Source of the DNA: SAR86 cluster bacterium
GTDB lineage: Bacteria; Pseudomonadota; Gammaproteobacteria; Magnimaribacterales; D2472
Direction of reading: 5' to 3'
Assembly: GCA_016779505.1 (NCBI GenBank)
Contig: JADHNM010000058.1
Coordinates: forward strand, 1 to 5,568
Length of the DNA stretch: 5,568 nt
Shown piece after piece: positions 1 to 5,568 of the stretch. A program made the position numbers and the translations under genes. The notes below the pieces were generated by a model. It worked only from the letters and a program-made list of their open reading frames with translations, made no database searches and was not told the DNA's origin. Within the stretch, counting starts at the first letter, position 1, and each line of letters starts with the position of its first letter.

Positions 1-2113
1 CACCGCCCCCATGAGGAATGCAGAAAGTCTTGTGGAGATTGAGGTGAGACACATCACCCCCAAATTCTCCTGGTTTACATAAACCAACCATCGCATTTAG
101 GTTGGCTCCATCGATATAAACCTTCCCGCCATGATCATGGATAATCTTGCATACTTCGCTCACTGTTGTCTCAAAGACTCCATGCGTTGAAGGGTAGGTA
201 ATCATGATGGCAGCCAATTCATTAGAATGATGAGTAGCTTTTTCTTTTAAATCCTCAAGATCAATGTTTCCTTTTTTATCACAACTGATTGGCACCACCT
301 TCATGCCAGCCATTTGTGCAGATGCAGGGTTTGTTCCGTGAGCTGATTCAGGAATCAAGCAAATCTTTCTTTGTTGATCTCCATTGCTTCTATGAAATGC
401 ATCTATTGCCAATAAGCCAGCATATTCTCCTTGAGAGCCTGCATTTGGTTGCAAAGATACAGCTGCATAACCAGTGATCTCAGAAAGTTTTGCTTCCAGG
501 TCTTTTATTAAAATTTTATATCCAGCTACCTGATCTTGGGGAGCATAGGGATGAATATTTGAGAATTCTTCCCAGCCAACCGGAATCATTTCGGATGTAG
601 CATTTAATTTCATGGTGCATGAGCCCAAAGGAATCATGGCTCTATCCAAGGCAATGTCTTTATCGCACAGCTTTCTTATATACCTCAGCATCTCTGTTTC
701 AGTTCGATGCAAGTGAAACACTGGGTGAGTAAGATATTCAGATGATCTTAGGATATTATTAGGCAGGTCAAAGCTTGAAACAGCCTTCTCTTTTTTTGTG
801 ATGCCTTTAAAAAGTTTTGCTATGCTCTGAACCTCTAGGTCTGAGGTGGTTTCATCCAATGAAATACTAATATGATTTTCATCCAGCATTCTAATATTCA
901 TCAGTTGTTTTTGAGCTGCTGAAAAAACTTCTTTGGTTTGGGATTTAGTATGAACAGTTACAGTGTCAAAAAAATTAGAAGACCTCAGCGCATATCCAAG
1001 TTCATTAATTTCTTTTGCCAAAGCAATTGCTTTTAAGTGAACAGATTGAGCAATTTGTTTTAAGCCTTCTGGACCATGGTATGCAGCATAAAATCCAGCC
1101 ATGATGGCTAAGAGTGCCTGAGCAGTACAAATATTACTCGTGGCCTTTTCGCGTCTTATGTGTTGTTCTCTGGTTTGCAAGGCTAATCTATAGGCCGTTC
1201 TTCCATCTGCATCAATTGATGCTCCGATCAATCTTCCTGGCAAGGATCTTTTATATTGCTCTTTTGTAGCCATAAATGCTGCATGTGGTCCGCCAAATCC
1301 CAGGGGAACCCCAAATCTTTGTGAGCTTCCGATTGCAATATCAGCTCCTAACTCACCTGGGCTCTTTAGCATGGTTAGCGCTAATAAGTCTGTTGCCATG
1401 ATTACCAGCCCATTGTTATCATGAATGCTTTTAATCTCTTGAGAGAAATCAGTAATCGCGCCATCATTACCAGGATATTGGAGCAAAGCTCCAAAATATG
1501 TGTCTTCTGTTAGATCGATCAATTTTTGCGGGTTACCAACCATAACCTCAATTCCAATCGGTTTTGCCCTGGCTGTAACCACCGAGATTGTTTGAGGAAA
1601 ACAGTTTTGATCTATAAAAAATTTTTGCGACTTAGATTTACCAACCCTATGTGCAAGGGTCATTGATTCTGCGGCTGCAGTAGCCTCATCAAGCAACGAT
1701 GCATTGGCTATTTCAAATCCCGTGAGGTCTCCAACCATGGTTTGAAAATTAATCAGCGCCTCTAATCTGCCTTGTGAGATTTCTGCTTGATAGGGGGTAT
1801 AGGAGGTGTACCACCCTGGGTTTTCAAAAACATTCCTTAAAATAACTTTGGGTGTGATGGTTCCATAGTAACCCTGCCCAATGAACGATCGATAAACGGA
1901 GTTTGCCTTAGATATTTCTTTGATTGCTTTTAGAGCATCTTCCTCAGACATGGCATCATTCAATTCAAGCTTTTGGTCAATAAAGATATTTTCGGGCAGT
2001 ACAGATTTTGAGAACTCTTCTAAGTCCTTGTACCCCAGTTGATCAAGAAGACTTTCAATATCTGCCTGACTTAAGCCAATGTGTCTTAGTGCAAAGCTAT
2101 TAAAATTTTCCAT
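1..2113 (-). CDS. gcvP: Glycine dehydrogenase (decarboxylating), P-protein; 3' end cut by window edge
   Basis: This is the PLP enzyme of the glycine cleavage system. It decarboxylates glycine and passes the aminomethyl group to the lipoyl arm of GcvH in the cytosol. I translated it directly: ATG at 2113-2111, then 704 codons open to the left edge. The family is about 950-960 residues, so roughly the last quarter lies outside. The N-terminal half begins with the family-like RHIGLS (about residues 10-15) and carries FIGQGYYG (77-84) and the stretch YTPYQAEISQGRLEAL. The second half carries PLGSCTMKLNA (from 495), HGTNPASA (592-599) and LNLHKTFCIPHGGG at the very edge, where K695 is the expected PLP Schiff-base lysine. 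Both halves are in one chain, unlike the split gcvPA/gcvPB form. It is third in the operon, 59 bp after gcvH, with no clear Shine-Dalgarno before its ATG. No frameshift was seen. The identity is secure. Confidence 0.97.
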   Translation of the reverse strand, partial: MENFNSFALRHIGLSQADIESLLDQLGYKDLEEFSKSVLPENIFIDQKLELNDAMSEEDALKAIKEISKANSVYRSFIGQGYYGTITPKVILRNVFENPGWYTSYTPYQAEISQGRLEALINFQTMVGDLTGFEIANASLLDEATAAAESMTLAHRVGKSKSQKFFIDQNCFPQTISVVTARAKPIGIEVMVGNPQKLIDLTEDTYFGALLQYPGNDGAITDFSQEIKSIHDNNGLVIMATDLLALTMLKSPGELGADIAIGSSQRFGVPLGFGGPHAAFMATKEQYKRSLPGRLIGASIDADGRTAYRLALQTREQHIRREKATSNICTAQALLAIMAGFYAAYHGPEGLKQIAQSVHLKAIALAKEINELGYALRSSNFFDTVTVHTKSQTKEVFSAAQKQLMNIRMLDENHISISLDETTSDLEVQSIAKLFKGITKKEKAVSSFDLPNNILRSSEYLTHPVFHLHRTETEMLRYIRKLCDKDIALDRAMIPLGSCTMKLNATSEMIPVGWEEFSNIHPYAPQDQVAGYKILIKDLEAKLSEITGYAAVSLQPNAGSQGEYAGLLAIDAFHRSNGDQQRKICLIPESAHGTNPASAQMAGMKVVPISCDKKGNIDLEDLKEKATHHSNELAAIMITYPSTHGVFETTVSEVCKIIHDHGGKVYIDGANLNAMVGLCKPGEFGGDVSHLNLHKTFCIPHGGG

Positions 2114-2172
2114 AATTGTTGTCTATATTAAAGACTGACTAACTCCGCTCAGGAGATTTTTTTGGTTTAGAA

Positions 2173-2559
2173 CTAGTCTTCGCAGGCGTCACTATAATCT
2201 TCGGGAGAGAGCAAATTATCAAACTCTCCCATATCAGAGGGATTTAATTTATAGAACCACCCATCTTCATAGGGAGAAGAATTTATTATTTCTGGTTGAT
2301 CTTCAAGTAACGGATTGACCTCTATCACCTCGCCAGAAAGCGGCGAGTACACATCTGAGGCAGCTTTCACAGATTCAACGATAGCAGCATCGCTTTCAGC
2401 ATCTACTGATTGCCCAACTTCGGGCAATTCAACGAAGACAATATCTCCCAAAAGATCTTGCGCATGGTCACTAATACCGATGGTAATGGTGCCATCTGAT
2501 TCAACTCTAGCCCATTCATGAGAGGGAAGAAATTTTAGATCTGCAGGTATGTCATTCAT
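2173..2559 (-). CDS. gcvH: Glycine cleavage system H-protein (lipoyl carrier)
   Basis: This is the small lipoylated shuttle that carries the aminomethyl intermediate from GcvP to GcvT and is then reoxidised by lipoamide dehydrogenase. It is complete at 128 residues, the normal family length. The N-terminal SHEWARVE (13-20) and GISDHAQDLLGDIVFVELPE (28-47) are typical. The lipoylation motif ESVKAASDVYSPLSGE places the acceptor lysine at K65, and the C-terminal YEDGWFYKL closes the barrel. Its ATG overlaps the gcvT TGA in an ATGA arrangement, which suggests translational coupling. It ends with TAG, and gcvP follows on the same strand. The C-terminal tail is acidic (SPEDYSDACED). The identity is secure. 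Confidence 0.98.
   Translation of the reverse strand: MNDIPADLKFLPSHEWARVESDGTITIGISDHAQDLLGDIVFVELPEVGQSVDAESDAAIVESVKAASDVYSPLSGEVIEVNPLLEDQPEIINSSPYEDGWFYKLNPSDMGEFDNLLSPEDYSDACED
2556..2559 (-). other. gcvT stop / gcvH start ATGA overlap
   Basis: Read on the minus strand, the four bases are ATGA. The ATG starts gcvH and the TGA ends gcvT. This arrangement commonly allows a terminating ribosome to restart on the next gene, which would help keep T and H protein synthesis linked. The coupling itself is inferred; the overlap is seen directly. Confidence 0.9.
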
Positions 2560-3623
2560 ACTGAGATTTTACCTCGAACAATGAATCTAGGCGATACAAA
2601 ATCTATATTTAACATCTTATTTCTTATCATGACCTTTCCATCTTTCTTATAACCTTGATCAACTCTAGCAAGGCCAATGCTAGATTGGAGTGTCGGTGAA
2701 TACGAGCCACTTAAAACAACTCCTTTGCCCTCATCATGAGTTACCTCATAGCCAGATCTGAGAACTCCTTTGTCTCGAAGGATAATCCCAACTATTTTTT
2801 GTGATTTGCTTTGATCGATTGATAAGAGGGCCTCTTTACCAATGAATTGACGATTCTCATCAGTCATATCAATGGTCCAACCTAAATTTGATTCATATGG
2901 ATGATTCTCAATTGTCATATCATTACCATATAAATTAAGGCCAGCTTCTAGTCTAAGGGTATCTCGAGCCCCTAAGCCAATAGGCGTACATCCCAGCCTC
3001 AAGGCTTGATCCCAAAGCTGATTGATATCCACGGACGGAACAATTATCTCAAGCCCATCTTCGCCTGTGTATCCAGTTCTTGCATATAATTTATCGCCAT
3101 CAAACATGCATCCAAATGATCGAAGATTATTCACTTGAGGATTAATCCCTTCGATTGATAGAATTTTATTTAGCGCATCAGGACCTTGGATGGCTAAGAT
3201 TCCCATATCAGATCTTTCAACAACTTCTACACCGAATTCAACAGCATGCTTTTCATACCATTGTCGGTTTTGTTCACGTGTTGAACAATTTGAAACCAGC
3301 CTAAATTTATCCTGGGCATGATAAATAATCAGATCATCTAAAATCCCACCTTCTTCATTCAGCAGGGCACCATAAATTGCTCTGTCATCATTGCAGATTT
3401 TTTTGATGTCATTTGCAAAGATTTTTTCAAAGAAAGCAACTTGATCACCGCCCTTAAAATCAAACACTGACATGTGCGACACATCAAAAATTCCAGCCGT
3501 ATTTCTTACCGCATGATGCTCTTCAATAAGGGAGGTATAACTAATTGGCATTTCCCAATGAGAAAAGTTGACCATTTTTGCGCCTAATTTAATATGCGCA
3601 TTATTGAGGGCAGTTTTGTTCAT
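2556..3623 (-). CDS. gcvT: Glycine cleavage system T-protein (aminomethyltransferase)
   Basis: This enzyme transfers the methylene unit from aminomethyl-lipoyl GcvH to tetrahydrofolate, releasing ammonia and giving 5,10-methylene-THF. It is complete at 355 residues, against about 364 in E. coli. Family signatures run in order: EEHHAVR (34-40), GIFDVSHM (44-51), GGILDDLIIY (92-101, containing the conserved acidic pair D96/D97 near the folate site), GYTGEDGLEI (184-193), GLGARDTLRLEAGLNLYG (216-233), and SGSYSPTLQSSIGLARV (305-321) in the C-terminal barrel. It is the first gene of the gcvTHP operon. The ATG at 3623-3621 matches the family N-terminus (LNNAHIKLGAKMVNF). The sequence just upstream has no strong Shine-Dalgarno. 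A related YgfZ-type protein is unlikely, given the full folate/T-protein motifs and the operon. Confidence 0.97.
   Translation of the reverse strand: MNKTALNNAHIKLGAKMVNFSHWEMPISYTSLIEEHHAVRNTAGIFDVSHMSVFDFKGGDQVAFFEKIFANDIKKICNDDRAIYGALLNEEGGILDDLIIYHAQDKFRLVSNCSTREQNRQWYEKHAVEFGVEVVERSDMGILAIQGPDALNKILSIEGINPQVNNLRSFGCMFDGDKLYARTGYTGEDGLEIIVPSVDINQLWDQALRLGCTPIGLGARDTLRLEAGLNLYGNDMTIENHPYESNLGWTIDMTDENRQFIGKEALLSIDQSKSQKIVGIILRDKGVLRSGYEVTHDEGKGVVLSGSYSPTLQSSIGLARVDQGYKKDGKVMIRNKMLNIDFVSPRFIVRGKISV
2571..2575 (-). promoter_or_regulatory. Ribosome binding site of gcvH inside the end of gcvT
   Basis: The minus strand reads GAGGT, ending 11 bases before the gcvH ATG and lying within the last codons of gcvT. 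It is a moderate anti-SD match at slightly long spacing. It supports the chosen gcvH start, so gcvH can be initiated independently as well as by coupling. Confidence 0.5.
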
Positions 3624-3655
3624 TATTTAGTAAATAGAGGCTCTTCAGTAATCAG

Positions 3656-3664
3656 ATTATACCA
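3656..3664 (-). promoter_or_regulatory. Extended -10 promoter element of the gcvTHP operon
   Basis: On the minus strand this reads TGGTATAAT, a perfect TATAAT hexamer (3661-3656) with the TGn extension. It sits 32 bases upstream of the gcvT ATG. There is no good -35 at 16-18 bp; the closest likeness, TTGCTT (3680-3675), is only 13 bp away, so the extended -10 probably carries recognition. The start site would fall near 3649, giving a leader of about 25 nt, too short for a riboswitch. No GcvA or Lrp site could be identified by eye. Confidence 0.6.
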
Positions 3665-3687
3665 ACATTTTAACAAGCAACATTTAA

Positions 3688-3716
3688 TTAACTCCCTAAC
3701 TTCTTTGTGCTAACCT
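3688..3716 (+). promoter_or_regulatory. Probable promoter of the FTR1 permease gene
   Basis: A -35-like TTAACT (3688-3693, 4 of 6 consensus bases) is followed by 17 bp and then TAACCT (3711-3716). The latter is a poor hexamer but is preceded by TGC, giving an extended -10 (3708-3716). Transcription would start near 3723, inside the inverted repeat at 3719-3735, which is the geometry expected for repression by Fur. The hexamers alone are weak; their placement relative to the operator is the main support. Confidence 0.4.
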
Positions 3717-3718
3717 AC

Positions 3719-3735
3719 ATGAGAATAATTCTCAT
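3719..3735 (+). promoter_or_regulatory. Fur box (iron-responsive operator), perfect 8-1-8 palindrome
   Basis: The sequence ATGAGAATAATTCTCAT is two perfect 8-base inverted arms around one central base. Its inner 15 bases (3720-3734) match the classical 7-1-7 Fur box TGATAATNATTATCA at 13 of 15 positions. The two differences are a symmetrical T-to-G / A-to-C pair, a substitution common in natural Fur sites. It lies 24 bp before the start codon of an iron permease gene and overlaps the inferred transcription start. Fur with Fe2+ would therefore repress the permease when iron is plentiful. It is about 55 bp upstream of the gcvTHP -10 element, so an effect on that operon is less likely. Confidence 0.85.
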
Positions 3736-3749
3736 TAAAAAAGAAAAAA

Positions 3750-3755
3750 AGGAAG
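3750..3755 (+). promoter_or_regulatory. Ribosome binding site of the FTR1 permease gene
   Basis: AGGAAG lies four bases before the ATG at 3760, embedded in an uninterrupted purine run (3737-3760) made mostly of adenines. The spacing is a little short, but this is the only SD-like sequence nearby and it supports the start used. An A-rich unstructured leader like this would favour efficient initiation. Confidence 0.65.
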
Positions 3756-3759
3756 AAAA

Positions 3760-4602
3760 ATGGCTGAATTTATCATTGTTTTTAGAGAAGTCTTGGAAGC
3801 ATCTTTGGTTGTGGGGATCATATATTTGCTTATTGAAAAGACTAATCAAACTGCTCATTTTACCAAGCTTTGGTATGGTGTTTTTGCTTCTATATTGGCA
3901 AGTATTGCGGTTGGTTTTATGGTCATACAAGCCAAAAATGCTCTCGGGAATAACTCCACTCAAGCTTTATTTGAAGCAATCTTCCTATACTTAACAGCAT
4001 TCTTGATTTGGTATGTAATTTTCTGGCTTTCTAAAAATGTGAGTGACAAAAAAGTATTAGAGGGCCAAGCTCTAAATGCCATGGAGATATCTTCATGGGG
4101 TATATTTTTTGTCGTCTTTTTTGCAATTTTACGTGAAGGTTTTGAGACTGCTATTTTTTTAATTTCTAGCTTTTCAATTACTGGTACTTTTTCATACATT
4201 GGATTTATTGTAGGCGCAGCTCTTGCCATTTTAATTGGTTACTTGATTGTTACCCAAGGAAGAAAAATTGATTTACGAAGTGTCTTTAAATACACAACTC
4301 TATTACTTGTTTTTCTTTCGGCAGGCATGATTGCATATGGAACCCATGAAGCAGAAGAATATCTAGTGAAATCAGAGCAGATAGACAAATCTGAGATTTA
4401 CCGTGTGTGGGATATCTTAGAGCCAACCAAATCTGCAGAGACTGGTAAAACGATTTATCATCCATTTCATGACAAAGGTTCAATAGGATTATTCTTAAAA
4501 GGCTTTTTTGGATATAACAGCAACCCCAATATTCCAGAGGTAATCTTATGGTTTTTGGCTATGTTGTTTGGGCTTAATATGTGGAGACGCTTCTACTATT
4601 AA
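3760..4602 (+). CDS. FTR1/EfeU-family high-affinity iron permease
   Basis: This is an inner-membrane iron transporter of the oxidase-dependent iron transporter superfamily. At 280 residues it is close to E. coli EfeU (276). Both signature REXXE iron-ligand motifs are present: REVLE (9-13) in the first membrane segment and REGFE (125-129) in the fourth. Seven hydrophobic segments can be traced at roughly 3-24, 36-58, 67-91, 112-137, 143-166, 177-194 and 260-277. SAGMIAYGTHEAEEY (187-201) and the C-terminal GYNSNPNIPEVILW are also family-like. There is no fused cupredoxin or peroxidase domain. The downstream neighbour is rmuC in convergent orientation, so no efeO or efeB partner follows, and upstream lies gcvT. 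It is thus a single-gene unit under an apparent Fur box. The family assignment is firm; substrate (Fe2+ or Fe3+) and partners are not shown by the sequence, so I leave the symbol empty. Confidence 0.93.
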   Translation: MAEFIIVFREVLEASLVVGIIYLLIEKTNQTAHFTKLWYGVFASILASIAVGFMVIQAKNALGNNSTQALFEAIFLYLTAFLIWYVIFWLSKNVSDKKVLEGQALNAMEISSWGIFFVVFFAILREGFETAIFLISSFSITGTFSYIGFIVGAALAILIGYLIVTQGRKIDLRSVFKYTTLLLVFLSAGMIAYGTHEAEEYLVKSEQIDKSEIYRVWDILEPTKSAETGKTIYHPFHDKGSIGLFLKGFFGYNSNPNIPEVILWFLAMLFGLNMWRRFYY

Positions 4603-5493
4603 TTAGGATTCAAGCTGATCCATATTTTTAATTGCTTTTTCCATCTGTCTTTCCCGAGTAGCATGCTCGTTAACAGCTTTGAGCATTGCATCAGCCCGTT
4701 TCTGGAGATCTTCTGTAGAGCCGCCAAAGTTTAAAAATTCCTTTTTAAGCTTCCCAAATTCTTGCATGATTTCACTGGCTCTTTCATTTAAAGCTAGCGT
4801 TCTAAAGCCCATGTGGACGCTGATCAAATAAGCGGCAAGAGAGTTAGGCCCCATGATCAGCACTCTGTGATCTCTAAAAATTTCTTCTCTAAGGTTGGCT
4901 ATTGAGTCTATTAGTTGCATAAGAGATTCGCTGGGAATATACATGACACCAAGTTCGATGGTTATGCCTGACTGCATGTATTTAATATTAATGTCTCTTG
5001 CGTCGCTGAGGACATGACGTTTAATATCATCTTTTGATTTTTTTACTAATTGCTGATCTTGTGCATCCACTGCCAAAAGATAATTATCAAACAGACCTGA
5101 AGGGAATTTTGCATCTATGGGCAATAACAAACCTTCGGGAAGTTTGATTGCAAATTCAACCCTTTTACCTGAGCCAGGTATTACTTCTGCATTGGCTATA
5201 AATTGATTGGAGTGAAATATATCTTTAATGATTGCTTCAAGAGACCACTCCCCAAATTTACCAGCCAAGGTCCCCCCTGATAGGTACCTGTTAAGTTTAT
5301 TGAGCGGATCTTGGAATGATTGAATATCTTTTGTTAAATCAAATAATGTGGCTTCTTGTCGCTCTACTGCTTTATCTATGTCTCTTAGTGATTCTTTAGA
5401 ATCAGAGCTTTGTGAGCCATCCTTAATATTAAGATAGATAAGGAACCCCAATAACAGGATTATCACTATCAAAAGAATCCATATATATTCCAC
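4603..5493 (-). CDS. rmuC: RmuC-family protein (short form, membrane-anchored, PD-(D/E)XK-like core)
   Basis: RmuC proteins are linked genetically to limiting recombination at inverted repeats; their biochemical activity is still poorly defined. The protein has 296 residues, against about 475 in E. coli. An N-terminal membrane helix (3-21) is followed by only a short polar and coiled stretch (about 25-70). The core follows: GKFGEWSLE (78-86), RVEFAIKLPEG (111-121), PIDAKFP (125-131), YIPSES (185-190) and VLIMGPNSLAAYL (211-223). E86, E113, D127 and K129 would form a nuclease-type active site. A helical C-terminus (about 236-296) ends the chain. The start is GTG: an in-frame TAA sits immediately before it, so no longer version exists, and an AGGA precedes it. 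The gene converges on the permease gene with no gap. The missing piece compared with E. coli is mainly the long N-terminal coiled coil, so the core looks intact rather than degraded. Confidence 0.9.
   Translation of the reverse strand: MEYIWILLIVIILLLGFLIYLNIKDGSQSSDSKESLRDIDKAVERQEATLFDLTKDIQSFQDPLNKLNRYLSGGTLAGKFGEWSLEAIIKDIFHSNQFIANAEVIPGSGKRVEFAIKLPEGLLLPIDAKFPSGLFDNYLLAVDAQDQQLVKKSKDDIKRHVLSDARDINIKYMQSGITIELGVMYIPSESLMQLIDSIANLREEIFRDHRVLIMGPNSLAAYLISVHMGFRTLALNERASEIMQEFGKLKKEFLNFGGSTEDLQKRADAMLKAVNEHATRERQMEKAIKNMDQLES
4606..4629 (+). terminator. Possible weak terminator at the convergent gene ends
   Basis: On the plus strand, GGATT (4606-4610) can pair with GATCC (4617-4621), including one T·G pair, around a 6-base loop. 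It is followed by ATATTTTT (4622-4629). It lies four bases after the permease stop and inside the last codons of rmuC. The stem is short, so strength is doubtful; it is the only terminator-like structure found at this junction. Confidence 0.25.
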
Positions 5494-5504
5494 TTACAAA
5501 TTTA

Positions 5505-5508
5505 TCCT
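5505..5508 (-). promoter_or_regulatory. Ribosome binding site of rmuC
   Basis: The minus strand reads AGGA, 11 bases before the GTG start. With the in-frame TAA directly ahead of GTG, it supports GTG at 5493 as the true start despite the long spacing. Confidence 0.45.
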
Positions 5509-5522
5509 ATAAAATATATTTA

Positions 5523-5551
5523 CTTATACACCCAATGATACTATGGATGAA
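5523..5551 (-). promoter_or_regulatory. Possible rmuC promoter
   Basis: On the minus strand TTCATC (5551-5546) is followed by 17 bp and TATAAG (5528-5523). The -10 matches 5 of 6 bases and the -35 matches 3 of 6. It would start transcription near 5516, about 23 bases before the GTG. The surrounding sequence is very AT-rich, so chance matches are likely. Confidence 0.35.
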
Positions 5552-5568
5552 TCTCTGGAATCTAAATT

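Noticed and set aside
289..477. Plus-strand 62-codon open frame inside gcvP
   Set aside because: It lies wholly opposite a well-conserved part of gcvP (HGTNPASA region) and resembles no family; a shadow frame.
2143..2160. Plus-strand hairpin followed by a T run (CTCC-GCTCA-GGAG then ATTTTTTT), looking like a terminator
   Set aside because: The T run follows on the plus strand, where no gene is transcribed; on the gcv strand it precedes the stem, so it cannot terminate that operon, and the stem is only 4 bp.
2315..2521. Plus-strand 68-codon open frame inside gcvH
   Set aside because: It is antisense to the lipoyl domain coding sequence, has low-complexity Ser/Thr content and is not gene-like.
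3624..3759. Glycine riboswitch upstream of gcvT
   Set aside because: The inferred transcript leader is about 25 nt, and no glycine aptamer-like paired structure is visible in the 136-bp gap.
3707..3994. Plus-strand 95-codon open frame starting before the permease gene
   Set aside because: It overlaps the permease in another frame; its ATG is at the Fur box/transcription start and its product is a frame-shifted hydrophobic shadow.
3715..4483. Minus-strand open frames of 65-89 codons opposite the permease gene
   Set aside because: They are antisense to a confidently identified gene and have no recognisable motifs or supported starts.
5535..5568. Possible start of a rightward gene (ATG at 5535, 5543 or 5547)
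   Set aside because: Only 8-11 codons are visible in either frame, there is no Shine-Dalgarno, and the residues are not recognisable; cannot be supported from this window.

Overview
The window is AT-rich bacterial chromosome with densely packed genes and standard genetic code (TAA, TAG and TGA all serve as stops). The protein sequences look gammaproteobacterial: the order gcvT-gcvH-gcvP with a single fused P-protein, and a GcvH that resembles Pseudomonas/Enterobacteria-type H-proteins. Low GC, short spacers and compact genes would suit a streamlined, possibly marine, gammaproteobacterium. That placement is inference; no rRNA or marker gene is present.

Layout. Positions 1-3623, minus strand, hold the glycine cleavage operon read right to left: gcvT (3623-2556), gcvH (2559-2173, ATGA overlap with gcvT) and gcvP (2113 to beyond the left edge, about three quarters of the protein present). 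Positions 3624-3759 form a 136-bp divergent intergenic region. It carries an extended -10 promoter for gcvTHP on the minus strand. On the plus strand, just ahead of the next gene, it has a perfect 8-1-8 inverted repeat matching the Fur 7-1-7 box. Positions 3760-4602, plus strand, encode an FTR1/EfeU-type iron permease with both REXXE motifs. Positions 5493-4603, minus strand, encode a short membrane-anchored RmuC-family protein whose stop codon abuts the permease stop with no base between. Positions 5494-5568 hold a probable rmuC promoter, and the window ends there.

How the parts fit. GcvP, GcvH and GcvT (with a lipoamide dehydrogenase encoded elsewhere) oxidise glycine to CO2, NH3, NADH and methylene-THF. 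The permease gene is a separate, probably iron-repressed transcription unit, and it lacks the EfeO/EfeB partners on its downstream side. RmuC is unrelated housekeeping or DNA-maintenance material transcribed convergently.

No mobile element, CRISPR array, tRNA, rRNA or clearly new system is visible. The most noteworthy signals are the Fur box with a stand-alone FTR1 permease, and the unusually short RmuC.
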